Positions 52,397 through 60,305 of a stretch of DNA of 64,000 nucleotides are shown here, in pieces. Under the pieces are notes generated by a model. That model saw only the letters and a list, made by a program, of their open reading frames with translations, was not told the DNA's origin and made no database searches. Position 1 is the stretch's first letter. Every line of letters starts with the position of its first letter. Source of the DNA: Xanthobacteraceae bacterium (GTDB lineage Bacteria > Pseudomonadota > Alphaproteobacteria > Rhizobiales > Xanthobacteraceae); contig CP075369.1 of assembly GCA_019454205.1 (NCBI GenBank), forward strand, positions 2,930,001 to 2,994,000. Reading direction: 5' to 3'. A program made the translations under genes and the position numbers.

Positions 52397-52861
52397 ATGC
52401 CGCTTAGCGATTTGCTCGCACCGAATGCGGTTTTTCCCTCGCTCAAGGCCACCAACAAGAAGCAGGCGATTCAGGAGCTGGCGACCAACGCCGCGGCTCT
52501 GACCGGCCAGGACGAGCGGGAAATTTTCGAAACGCTGCTTCGACGCGAACGACTCGGTTCGACCGGCGTCGGTGGCGGCGTCGCGATTCCGCACGGCAAG
52601 TTGCCGAAGATGGATCGCATCGTCGGTTTGTTCGCACGTCTCGATACGCCGATCGATTTCGAAGCGCTCGACGGCGAACCCGTTGATCTGATTTTTCTGC
52701 TGCTCGCGCCGGAAGCTGCCGGTGCCGATCATCTGAAAGCGCTGGCGCGCATCGCACGCTTGCTCCGCGACCCCGAAGCCGCGCGCAAACTTCGTACCGC
52801 GCGCGACCGGGAGGCGATCCATACGTTGCTCACCGCTCCCGCGGCGAGCAACGCTGCCTGA
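52397..52861 (+). CDS. ptsN: Nitrogen-PTS EIIA component (PtsN)
   Basis: Phosphoryl acceptor of the regulatory PTS-Ntr chain, affecting potassium uptake, sensor kinases and nitrogen metabolism. 154 residues from ATG 52397: MPLSDLLAPNAVFPSLKATNKKQAI, phospho-acceptor His66 in GGGVAIPHGKLP, and FLLLAPEAAGADHLKALARIARLL. GAGGCC precedes the start. It follows rpoN and hpf as in many proteobacteria. Confidence 0.96.
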   Translation: MPLSDLLAPNAVFPSLKATNKKQAIQELATNAAALTGQDEREIFETLLRRERLGSTGVGGGVAIPHGKLPKMDRIVGLFARLDTPIDFEALDGEPVDLIFLLLAPEAAGADHLKALARIARLLRDPEAARKLRTARDREAIHTLLTAPAASNAA

Positions 52862-52882
52862 TTTAACCGCGCACGTTTCCGA

Positions 52883-53140
52883 TTAGTGCACGCTGACGGT
52901 GTCGAGTTCGTGCTCGCGCGCGTTCGCAACCGCCGCTTCGCGGCTGTCGGTGACGATGATCGGCGTGCCGTCCGCCGCATGGAGCGAAAACAACTTCATG
53001 CCTGGCGCGATCTGCGGTGCCTGCGGGAACAGCGACTTCACTTCCTCGGATTTGATCTCGCGCACATAGGCGACCTGGCCGCCGCCGAGCACCGCGAAGG
53101 CTTCCGGGGTGAGGGTAGGATGCGTGTTCGAGTTCGTCAT
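52883..53140 (-). CDS. DUF1150 family protein
   Basis: 85-residue protein with the DUF1150 block FAVLGGGQVAYVREIKSEEV and a C-terminal LFSLHAADGTPIIVTDSREAAVANA. Function unknown; commonly placed beside small heat-shock genes in this group, as here (14 bases downstream of the Hsp20 stop), so it is probably heat-induced with it. Confidence 0.9.
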   Translation of the reverse strand: MTNSNTHPTLTPEAFAVLGGGQVAYVREIKSEEVKSLFPQAPQIAPGMKLFSLHAADGTPIIVTDSREAAVANAREHELDTVSVH

Positions 53141-53154
53141 TTCACGTACTCCTT

Positions 53155-53589
53155 TTACTTTGTGCCGCCGTTCGCGATTTCGACACGGCGGACCTGACGC
53201 GCCGCTTCCGGCCGCTTCAGATCGACCGACAGCAACCCGTCGGTCAGATTGGCGCCGACCACTTCGATGGAGTCGGCGAGAACGAAAGTCCGGTGAAACT
53301 GCCGCGCCGCGATCCCGCGATGGAGAAACTCGCGCGGTTGCGCGTCTTCCGGTTGCCGGCCGCGGATGGTGAGTTCTTTTTCCTCGACCGTGATTTCGAG
53401 GTCGCCGCGAGAGAAGCCAGCGACCGCAAGCGTGATGCGCAGCTTCTCGGGCGCGCCATCGGCGTCGCGAATCCGCTCGATGTTGTACGGCGGGTAGCCG
53501 TCCGCGCCCTTGGTGACGCGGTCGAGCGCTCGTTCGATTTCCTCGAAACCGAGCAGGAAAGGCGAGGATAGGGTCGGAATACGCGGCAT
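53155..53589 (-). CDS. Small heat-shock protein, Hsp20/IbpA class A
   Basis: 144-residue holdase with an alpha-crystallin domain: YPPYNIERI opening (class A, IbpA-like), AVAGFSRGDLEITVEEKELTIRGR, FLHRGIAARQFHRTFVLAD and a GLLSVDLKRP strand; the C-terminal IxI-like anchor is VRRVEIANGG. ATG 53587-53589 has GAGGA ten bases upstream. The leader can fold over this ribosome binding site (see ROSE-like element), and a sigma-32-like promoter is present. Confidence 0.94.
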   Translation of the reverse strand: MPRIPTLSSPFLLGFEEIERALDRVTKGADGYPPYNIERIRDADGAPEKLRITLAVAGFSRGDLEITVEEKELTIRGRQPEDAQPREFLHRGIAARQFHRTFVLADSIEVVGANLTDGLLSVDLKRPEAARQVRRVEIANGGTK

Positions 53590-53648
53590 CTGGCTAAGTC
53601 CTCGGTTGAGCGACTTCTCGTGCCGGAACCCTGATGAGGCATTCCGGC
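53590..53648 (-). promoter_or_regulatory. ROSE-like RNA thermometer in the hsp20 leader
   Basis: Two hairpins fill the short 5' leader. First: GCCGGAA (53648-53642) with TTCCGGC (53628-53622). Second, over the ribosome binding site: AAGTC-G-CTC / GAG-GACTT around an AACC loop (53616-53596); the Shine-Dalgarno GAGGA sits in the 3' arm and one G bulges from the anti-SD arm in UCGCU. A bulged G in a UYGCU anti-SD arm is the diagnostic feature of ROSE elements that control rhizobial small heat-shock genes. Confidence 0.7.
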
Positions 53649-53655
53649 TCCCCAG

Positions 53656-53684
53656 ATATGGGAACCCCGAACAGCCCATTCAAG
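53656..53684 (-). promoter_or_regulatory. Sigma-32-like promoter of the hsp20-DUF1150 unit
   Basis: On the minus strand CTTGAA (53684-53679) is followed by CCCATAT (53662-53656), with 18 bases between CTTG and the -10. The predicted start near 53649 coincides with the base of the first leader hairpin, so promoter and thermometer fit together. Confidence 0.6.
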
Positions 53685-53760
53685 CGGCAACGAAAGCGCC
53701 GCCGATTCAGTCAGTTGGCGATATTCTGAAGGATGTGCCGCTTCCCGCGGCGGGAGGAAA

Positions 53761-53836
<76 letters not shown>

Positions 53837-53845
53837 ACTGGCCTC

Positions 53846-53894
53846 GATCCGGCTCCGAAGCGCCGGATCTGGGAACGCGGACTTTGCGTCCGCG
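53846..53894. promoter_or_regulatory. Two strong hairpins between the FYDLN gene and tRNA-Ala
   Basis: GATCCGGC (53846-53853) with GCCGGATC (53862-53869), and CGCGGAC (53876-53882) with GTCCGCG (53888-53894). They follow the FYDLN-protein gene on the minus strand and precede tRNA-Ala. There is no U tract, so termination is uncertain; they may be processing signals if the tRNA is co-transcribed. Confidence 0.4.
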
Positions 53895-53954
53895 GTAGTC
53901 GCTTAACCTGTACTTCTAAACGCTTTCCGAAGCCAAGGCGGCGGAAGCCTGCGT

Positions 53955-54371
53955 CTAGCTCTCGTCGTCCTTCTCGATGCCGTCGCCGATGATGTCGGAG
54001 ACGTCGCCGCCTTCTTCTTCCTCGTCGGTTTCGAGGAAGGTGTTGTCGTCCTCGTCGTCGCCTTCGACCTCCACGTCGTCGGTGTCGATGTCGATTTCCG
54101 AGGAGTTCTTCTTGTTGCTGCCGGTCGCTTCCGCGTCGGCATCCTCCAGCGAGATCGTTTCCGCGCCGGCGGGTGCGGCATCCTCGTCGGCCATCGCAGG
54201 CGAGGCCGTGGCGGCGGCTGCCGCCGCGGCAGCCCGGCCGCGCGTCACCGGCGCCATGATCTCATAGACCGTGCCGCATTTCGGGCACACGATGGGGTCC
54301 TTCGAGAGATCGTAGAATTTGGCGCCGCAGCTCTGACAGACGCGCTTGGTGCCGAGTTCTGGTTTCGCCAC
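53955..54371 (-). CDS. TIGR02300/FYDLN family zinc-ribbon acidic protein
   Basis: 138-residue protein with a zinc ribbon (RVCQSCGAKFYDLSKDP..CPKCG) and a very acidic, probably disordered C-terminus. The family name comes from FYDLN; here it reads FYDLS. Unknown function, restricted to alphaproteobacteria as far as I recall. The start is GTG at 54369-54371 with AGGAG eight bases upstream, giving VAKPELGTKRVC. An Ala-rich stretch lies near 50-62. Confidence 0.9.
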   Translation of the reverse strand: MAKPELGTKRVCQSCGAKFYDLSKDPIVCPKCGTVYEIMAPVTRGRAAAAAAAATASPAMADEDAAPAGAETISLEDADAEATGSNKKNSSEIDIDTDDVEVEGDDEDDNTFLETDEEEEGGDVSDIIGDGIEKDDES

Positions 54372-54501
54372 GCCGATCGCTCCTGAATCCATCCGGAAAG
54401 GCGGCCTCACTTGGACCGCGTGTCCAAGCCTGTCAAGGGCGCAAAATCGCGTTTCCGGCAGCGAGACGGGCCGGAAGCGCATGTGCTAGCAAGCCCGCGC
54501 C

Positions 54502-55854
54502 ATGTCGGATTCCTCGATGCACGGGTCAGCGCTGAAGCCCATGTCGGCCGCCAGAAGCCGGGGGCTTACGGGCCGCCTGCGCGTGCCCGGCGACAAGTCG
54601 ATCTCGCACCGTTCGCTCCTGATCGGCGCGATGACGGTCGGCCGCACCGAGATTACCGGGCTGCTCGAAGGCGAGGACGTGATCGCGACCGCGAAAGCCG
54701 TGCGCGCGATGGGCGCGACCGTGGAGCGCCATGACGGCGGCAACTGGAGCGTCAACGGCCTCGGTGTCGGTACGCTGTTGCCGCCACGCGACGCGCTCGA
54801 TTTCGGCAATGCCGGAACCGGCAGCCGCCTCGCGATGGGGGTCGTCGCCGGCCATCCGTTCGAGGCGGTATTCGACGGCGACGCGTCGCTGCGCAAGCGC
54901 CCGATGCGCCGCATCCTCGACCCGCTGATGCAGATGGGCGCGGAGACGGTAGAGCAAGCCGAAGGCGGCAGGCTGCCGCTTCGTCTGCGCGGCGCGCGCG
55001 AAGTGATTCCGATCACCTACGAGACGCCGGTCGCCTCCGCGCAGATCAAATCCGCGGTCTTGTTGTGCGGGCTTTGCGCGGATGGCGAAACCACCGTGAT
55101 CGAGAAGGAAGCGACCCGCGACCATACCGAGCGGATGCTCGCCCATTTCGGCGCGAAGATTTCAAGCGAGCAACACGGCGAACATGGCCGCAAGGTCAGG
55201 CTGCGCGGACGACCCGAACTGAAGCCGCAAAAGATCGTCGTGCCTGCCGATATTTCTTCCGCTGCGTTCCCGATGGTCGCGGCGCTGATCGTGCCGGGAT
55301 CCGACATCGTGCTCGAAAACGTGCTGCTCAATCCGCTGCGCGCCGGACTGGTCGAGACGCTCCGCGAGATGGGCGCGAACATCGAGGAACTGAATCGCCG
55401 CGACGAAGCCGGTGAAATCATCGCCGATCTGCGGGTGCGTACGTCTTCGCTCAAGGGCGTGGATGTTCCGGCCGCGCGCGCGCCGTCCATGATCGACGAA
55501 TATATCGTGCTGGCCGTCGCCGCTTCCTTTGCGAAGGGCGATACCCGCATGCGCGGGCTTTCCGAACTGCGCGTGAAGGAATCCGACCGTCTCGCCGCCA
55601 CCGCCGACGGCTTGCGCGCGAACGGCGTCGATTGCGAAACGCTCGGCGACGATCTCCTGGTAGGCGGGCGGGGCCATGCGGCGCCCGGCGGCGGCGTGGT
55701 CAAGACCCACATGGATCATCGCCTCGCGATGGCGTTCCTGATGATGGGACTTGCCAGCGACAAGCCCGTGCAGGTGGATGACGGCACTTTCATCGCCACC
55801 AGCTTCCCGGATTTCACCGGCAACATGCGCCGCCTCGGCGCGGAAATCTCGTGA
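54502..55854 (+). CDS. aroA: 3-phosphoshikimate 1-carboxyvinyltransferase (EPSP synthase)
   Basis: Shikimate-pathway enzyme; 450 residues. The sequence is close to the class II type (RVPGDKSISHRSLLIGA, ITGLLEGEDVI, DASLRKRPM, KESDRLAATADGLRANG). The phosphoenolpyruvate-site segment reads NAGTG with Gly105, where class II glyphosate-tolerant enzymes such as CP4 carry Ala. So the class II background does not by itself predict insensitivity. It overlaps cmk by GTGA. Confidence 0.97.
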   Translation: MSDSSMHGSALKPMSAARSRGLTGRLRVPGDKSISHRSLLIGAMTVGRTEITGLLEGEDVIATAKAVRAMGATVERHDGGNWSVNGLGVGTLLPPRDALDFGNAGTGSRLAMGVVAGHPFEAVFDGDASLRKRPMRRILDPLMQMGAETVEQAEGGRLPLRLRGAREVIPITYETPVASAQIKSAVLLCGLCADGETTVIEKEATRDHTERMLAHFGAKISSEQHGEHGRKVRLRGRPELKPQKIVVPADISSAAFPMVAALIVPGSDIVLENVLLNPLRAGLVETLREMGANIEELNRRDEAGEIIADLRVRTSSLKGVDVPAARAPSMIDEYIVLAVAASFAKGDTRMRGLSELRVKESDRLAATADGLRANGVDCETLGDDLLVGGRGHAAPGGGVVKTHMDHRLAMAFLMMGLASDKPVQVDDGTFIATSFPDFTGNMRRLGAEIS

Positions 55855-56489
55855 TCGTCACCGTCGATGGTCCGGCTGCGTCGGGCAAAGGCACGCTCGC
55901 GCGCAGGCTGGCCGCGCATTATCGGCTGCCGCATCTCGATACCGGGCTGCTCTATCGCGGCGTCGGCTTTCTCATGATCGAGTCCGGCCATGCGCTCGAC
56001 GACGCGAAGGCGGCGGAAGAAATCGCGGTGGCGCTCGATCTTTTCAAAATCGACCACGACAAGCTGCGCTCCGACGAAATCGGCGAGGCGGCATCCCGCG
56101 TCGCCGCGATGCCGGGCGTCCGCGCCGCGCTCCTGAAGATGCAGCAGGACTTCGCGCGCCAGCCGGGCGGCGCCGTGCTGGACGGGCGCGATACGGGAAC
56201 CGTGATCGCGCCCCATGCGGACGTGAAACTGTTCGTCACGGCCTCGCCGGAAGTCCGCGCGAAACGCCGCCACATCGAACTCGCTACGCGGCGGCAGCCC
56301 ACCGAGTATTGCGAGGTGATCGCGGACATCAGAAAGCGGGATGAGCGCGATTCCGGGCGCTCCATCGCCCCCCTGACACCGGCCCCGGACGCTGTCTTGC
56401 TGGATACCACCGACTTGGATATAGAGGCCGCGTTCCGGGCGGCCCTTTCCATCGTGGAAGCATCCCGGGCGGGCCGGTCGCGATCCTGA
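55851..56489 (+). CDS. cmk: Cytidylate kinase
   Basis: Phosphorylates CMP and dCMP. 212 residues: P-loop VDGPAASGKGTLARRLA at the N-terminus, LDTGLLYRGVGF, the NMP-binding insert and VLDGRDTGTVIAPHADVKLFVTAS. GTG start at 55851 overlaps the aroA stop. It precedes rpsA, the usual order. Confidence 0.96.
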   Translation: MIVTVDGPAASGKGTLARRLAAHYRLPHLDTGLLYRGVGFLMIESGHALDDAKAAEEIAVALDLFKIDHDKLRSDEIGEAASRVAAMPGVRAALLKMQQDFARQPGGAVLDGRDTGTVIAPHADVKLFVTASPEVRAKRRHIELATRRQPTEYCEVIADIRKRDERDSGRSIAPLTPAPDAVLLDTTDLDIEAAFRAALSIVEASRAGRSRS

Positions 56490-56620
56490 AATCGCGGCTG
56501 TCATCTGGAGGATTGCCCGCCCCGTCTTTCGCGCGAAGGCCACGAATTCCCCGGCCTCGAATTCAACATCGTCTCGATTTGCACGGCGAACCCGCGCCGG
56601 CTCCGGCTCATGCCGGGGAT

Positions 56621-56643
56621 GCCTTGGGCTTTCGGCCCAAGGC
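56621..56643 (+). promoter_or_regulatory. Hairpin in the rpsA upstream region
   Basis: Nine-base-pair perfect stem GCCTTGGGC (56621-56629) with GCCCAAGGC (56635-56643), loop TTTCG, 58 bases before the rpsA ATG. There is no U tract. It could end cmk transcription or be part of an rpsA leader; S1 autoregulates its own translation in E. coli. Confidence 0.45.
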
Positions 56644-56701
56644 CCGTGTGCCTTGAGACGCCAACCACACCAGTCCGGCGCATCTACGTTTAGGAAAGAG
56701 A

Positions 56702-58414
56702 ATGGCTAAAGCTGCTGCTACCGCTACCAAGACCCCGAGCCGCGAAGATTTTGCCGCGATGCTCGAAGAGTCGTTCACCCGCAACGACGTGATGGAAGGT
56801 TCCGTCGTCAAGGGCAAAGTCGTCGGCATCGAGAAGGACATCGCCGTCATCGACATCGGCCTCAAAACCGAAGGCCGCATCCCGCTCCGCGAATTTGGCG
56901 GCCATGGCCGCGGCGCCGACATCAAGGTCGGCGACGAAGTCGAAGTGTTCCTCGACCGCGTCGAGAACGCGCTCGGCGAAGCGGTTCTCTCGCGCGACAA
57001 GGCGCGCCGCGAAGAGAGCTGGGGCAAGCTCGAGAAGGCCTTCAACAACAACGAGAAGGTTTCGGGCGTCATCTTCAATTCGGTCAAGGGCGGCTACACC
57101 GTCGATCTCGACGGCGCGGTTGCGTTCCTGCCGCGCTCGCAGGTGGACATCCGTCCGATCCGCGACGTCGGCCCGCTGATGCACAACCCGCAGCCGTTCC
57201 AGATTCTGAAAATGGATCGCCGCCGCGGCAACATCGTCGTCTCGCGCCGCACCGTGCTGGAAGAAACCCGCGCCGGCCAGCGTCAGGAACTGGTGTCCTC
57301 GCTGGAAGAAGGTCAGGTGATCGACGGCGTCGTGAAGAACATCACCGACTACGGTGCGTTCGTTGACCTCGGCGGCATCGACGGCCTGCTGCACGTCACC
57401 GACATCGCCTGGCGCCGCGTGAACCATCCGACGGACGTGCTCACCATCGGCCAGTCGGTGAAAGTCAAGATCATCAAGATCAACCACGAAACCCACCGCA
57501 TCTCGCTCGGCATGAAGCAGTTGCAGGGCGATCCGTGGGAGAACATCTCCGACAAGTTCGTGGTCGGCGCGCGCATGAAGGGCCGTGTCACCAACATCAC
57601 CGACTACGGCGCGTTCGTCGAACTGGAGCCGGGCATCGAAGGCCTGGTCCACGTTTCCGAAATGTCGTGGACCAAGAAGAACGTGCATCCGGGCAAGATC
57701 GTCTCGACCTCGCAGGAAGTCGAAGTGCAGATCCTCGAAGTCGATCCGGTCAAGCGCCGCATTTCTCTCGGCCTCAAGCAGACCATGGCGAACCCGTGGG
57801 AAGCCTTCTCCGAGAAGCACCCGCAAGGCTCCACCGTCGAAGGCGAGGTCAAGAACAAGACCGAGTTCGGTCTGTTCGTCGGCCTCGACGGCGACGTGGA
57901 CGGCATGGTTCATCTCTCGGACCTCGACTGGAACCGTCCGGGCGAGCAGGTCATCGAGGAGTTCAAGAAGGGCGACCGCGTGAAGGCGGTGGTGCTCGAT
58001 GTGGACGTCGAGAAGGAGCGCATCTCGCTCGGCATCAAGCAGCTCGAAGGCGATCCGTTCGCGGAAGCCGGCGATCTCAAGAAGGGCGCGGTCGTCACCT
58101 GCGAGGTGACGGCGGTGAACGACGGCGGCATCGAAGTGAAGATCGTCGATACCGACATGACCGCCTTCATCAAGCGCTCCGATCTGGCGCGTGACCGCAA
58201 CGACCAGCGCCCCGAGCGCTTCGCCGTCGGCGAGAAGGTCGATGCCCGCGTCACCCTGTTCGACAAGAAGGCCCGCAAGGTCGGCGTGTCGATCAAGGCG
58301 CTCGAGATCGCGGAAGAAAAGGAAGCCGTGGCGCAGTACGGATCGTCCGATTCGGGCGCGACGCTCGGCGACATCCTCGGCACCGCGCTGAAGCAGCGCG
58401 AAGGCAACAAGTAA
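56702..58414 (+). CDS. rpsA: 30S ribosomal protein S1
   Basis: 570 residues with six S1 repeats, the full-length form needed for translation of structured mRNAs. Typical strings: GSVVKGKVVGIEKDIAVIDIG, ITDYGAFVDLGGIDGLLHVTD, ITDYGAFVELEPGIEGLVHVS and FGLFVGLDGDVDGMVHLSD. ATG 56702 with AGGAAAGAG upstream. Its transcript ends in a strong terminator. Confidence 0.99.
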   Translation: MAKAAATATKTPSREDFAAMLEESFTRNDVMEGSVVKGKVVGIEKDIAVIDIGLKTEGRIPLREFGGHGRGADIKVGDEVEVFLDRVENALGEAVLSRDKARREESWGKLEKAFNNNEKVSGVIFNSVKGGYTVDLDGAVAFLPRSQVDIRPIRDVGPLMHNPQPFQILKMDRRRGNIVVSRRTVLEETRAGQRQELVSSLEEGQVIDGVVKNITDYGAFVDLGGIDGLLHVTDIAWRRVNHPTDVLTIGQSVKVKIIKINHETHRISLGMKQLQGDPWENISDKFVVGARMKGRVTNITDYGAFVELEPGIEGLVHVSEMSWTKKNVHPGKIVSTSQEVEVQILEVDPVKRRISLGLKQTMANPWEAFSEKHPQGSTVEGEVKNKTEFGLFVGLDGDVDGMVHLSDLDWNRPGEQVIEEFKKGDRVKAVVLDVDVEKERISLGIKQLEGDPFAEAGDLKKGAVVTCEVTAVNDGGIEVKIVDTDMTAFIKRSDLARDRNDQRPERFAVGEKVDARVTLFDKKARKVGVSIKALEIAEEKEAVAQYGSSDSGATLGDILGTALKQREGNK

Positions 58415-58446
58415 GCCTTCTACGCTTCCAGCTTGGCAAACGGCTT

Positions 58447-58485
58447 GTTAACGGCGGGACAAAATCCCGCCGTTAACTGCTTTTT
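58447..58485 (+). terminator. Intrinsic terminator of rpsA
   Basis: Perfect 13-bp stem GTTAACGGCGGGA (58447-58459) with TCCCGCCGTTAAC (58465-58477), loop CAAAA, then TGC and TTTTT. It separates rpsA from sppA. Confidence 0.93.
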
Positions 58486-58554
58486 GAATGCCTCACCGTT
58501 GAATCGTCCCCTGCCATTGTAAGTTTCGCGCGAACCCGCCTTCTGGAGAGATCA

Positions 58555-59529
58555 ATGACGCTCAATGTCGATCACGCAATGGACCGCCGCCGCATGCGCC
58601 GCAAGGTGACTTTCTGGCGGGTGCTCGGCGTTGCCGCGCTTCTGTTCGCGCTGGCGGGACTGTGGGCCGCCTATGGCGGCGCCAACTACGTCGAGAAGTC
58701 GAGCGCGCATGTCGCGCGCGTCACCATCGGCGGGTTGATCCGCAACGACAAGAAGCGCGTGGAACTGCTCGAGGAGATCGAGAAGTCCGGCGCGCAGGCG
58801 GTGATCCTCGTGATCGACAGCCCCGGCGGCACCGTCGCCGGCTCCGAGCAACTCTATAATGCGCTCCGCAAGCTGGCGGCGAAGAAGCCGGTGGTCGCGG
58901 TGGTCGAAGGCACCGCCGCCTCTGGCGCGTATATCGCCGCGATGGGCGCGGACCGCATCTTCGCGCCGCGCGGCGCGATCGTCGGTTCCATCGGCGTGAT
59001 CTTCCAGTATCCGAACCTGTCCGGCCTGCTCAAGAATGTCGGCGTGAATGTCGAGGCGATCCGCTCGACGCCGCTGAAAGCCATGCCGAGCGGCGTGGAA
59101 CCGACCCCGCCGGAAGCGCAGGCTGCGATCCGCGCGCTGGTCGAGGACAACTACACCTGGTTCAAGTCGCTGGTGCAGGAGCGCCGCGCGCTCGACAACG
59201 CGACGCTCCTGAAGGCGTCGGACGGCCGCGTGTTCACGGCTTCGCAGGCGTTACCGCTGCGTCTCATCGACGAGATCGGCGACGAGAAGTCCGCGCGCGA
59301 ATGGCTGGAGAAGAACAAGAAAGTATCGAAAGATTTGAAGGCGCGTGACTGGCGGGTCACGACCGCCGGCTCCGAGTTCCGCTGGCTCGGCGCGCTTGCG
59401 CCGTTCGCGGATTCGCTCGGATTGTCGTCGCTGGCCGCGGCACTTGCGAACGAAGGCGTCTTGCGCGCCGCAGCGCAGGCGCAACTTGACGGGCTATTGG
59501 CCCTCTGGCACCCTCAAATCGCGAACTGA
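58555..59529 (+). CDS. sppA: Signal peptide peptidase SppA (S49, short form)
   Basis: 324-residue inner-membrane serine protease degrading cleaved signal peptides. Cytoplasmic basic N-terminus, transmembrane helix at about 20-40, and an S49 domain with VIDSPGGTVAGSEQL, nucleophile Ser123 in GTAASGAYIAAMGADRIF, and the following GSIGVIF. Short one-domain form, typical for alphaproteobacteria. AGAGATCA precedes ATG 58555. Confidence 0.94.
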   Translation: MTLNVDHAMDRRRMRRKVTFWRVLGVAALLFALAGLWAAYGGANYVEKSSAHVARVTIGGLIRNDKKRVELLEEIEKSGAQAVILVIDSPGGTVAGSEQLYNALRKLAAKKPVVAVVEGTAASGAYIAAMGADRIFAPRGAIVGSIGVIFQYPNLSGLLKNVGVNVEAIRSTPLKAMPSGVEPTPPEAQAAIRALVEDNYTWFKSLVQERRALDNATLLKASDGRVFTASQALPLRLIDEIGDEKSAREWLEKNKKVSKDLKARDWRVTTAGSEFRWLGALAPFADSLGLSSLAAALANEGVLRAAAQAQLDGLLALWHPQIAN

Positions 59530-59621
59530 CCTGAGCCAAGTCTTTTTGATTGTTCGGCTTTTTCGATTTCGCCGGGCACGATTTTCGACCGGCAGGTTTA
59601 TAGCGGCGGGCTGATATTTCG

Positions 59622-59918
59622 ATGATCAAGTCGGAACTGGTGCAGAGAATCTCCACCGCGAATCCGCATCTCTATCAACGCGACGTCGAGAACATCGTCG
59701 ATGCGATTCTCGACGAGATCACGGTCGCGCTGGCGCGCGGCGATCGCGTCGAGTTGCGCGGCTTCGGCGCGTTCTCGGTCAAGAACAGGCCCGCGCGCGT
59801 GGGGCGCAACCCGCGCACCGGCGCGCAGGTGAAGGTGCAGGAAAAGGTCGTGCCCTATTTCAAGACGGGCAAGGAAATGCGCGACCGGCTGAACAAGCCG
59901 CAGGCGCCGCGCAAGTGA
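59622..59918 (+). CDS. ihfB: Integration host factor beta subunit
   Basis: 98-residue DNA-bending protein. KSELVQRISTANPHLYQRDVENIVD opening, DNA-binding arm RNPRTGAQVKVQEKVVPYFKTGKEMRDRLN with the Pro at the kink. IHF-beta rather than HU is indicated by this opening and arm; it assists sigma-54 promoters, whose factor gene also lies in this window. 92 bases after sppA. Confidence 0.96.
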   Translation: MIKSELVQRISTANPHLYQRDVENIVDAILDEITVALARGDRVELRGFGAFSVKNRPARVGRNPRTGAQVKVQEKVVPYFKTGKEMRDRLNKPQAPRK

Positions 59919-59967
59919 TGCGCAAGTAATTTGCTGATTCGTTCGTCTCTTTTCCGGGCCTGATCGA

Positions 59968-60303
59968 ATGCGAAATCTGTTTCGCTGGCTGTTGCTGATT
60001 CCGCTGGGCATCGCGCTTGTGCTGCTCGCAGTGGCCAATCGCGCGCCGGTGACGCTTTCGATCGATCCGTTCTCCCCTGAATCGCCTGCGTTCGCGATCA
60101 AGATACCGCTGTTCGTCGCGCTGTTGCTCGCGGTCGTGCTGGGCGTGGTGATCGGCGGCGCTGCCGCCGGGATCGGCCGGATGCGCTGGCGTCATCGCGC
60201 GCGCTCCGCCGAGCGCGAGGCGAAGGAATTGCAGGCGCGCAACGAGGAATTCCTCCGCGGCCCCGCATCCGAATCCCGCAGCCGCGAAGTCGCGCTCCGC
60301 TGA
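59968..60303 (+). CDS. LapA domain protein
   Basis: 111 residues with two transmembrane helices (about 4-22 and 43-66) and a charged coiled-coil tail, matching the LapA (DUF1049, YciS-like) family that in E. coli helps LapB control LpxC and lipopolysaccharide synthesis. Lies 50 bases after ihfB, as in E. coli where lapA also follows housekeeping genes. No lapB here. Confidence 0.85.
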   Translation: MRNLFRWLLLIPLGIALVLLAVANRAPVTLSIDPFSPESPAFAIKIPLFVALLLAVVLGVVIGGAAAGIGRMRWRHRARSAEREAKELQARNEEFLRGPASESRSREVALR

Positions 60304-60305
60304 AT

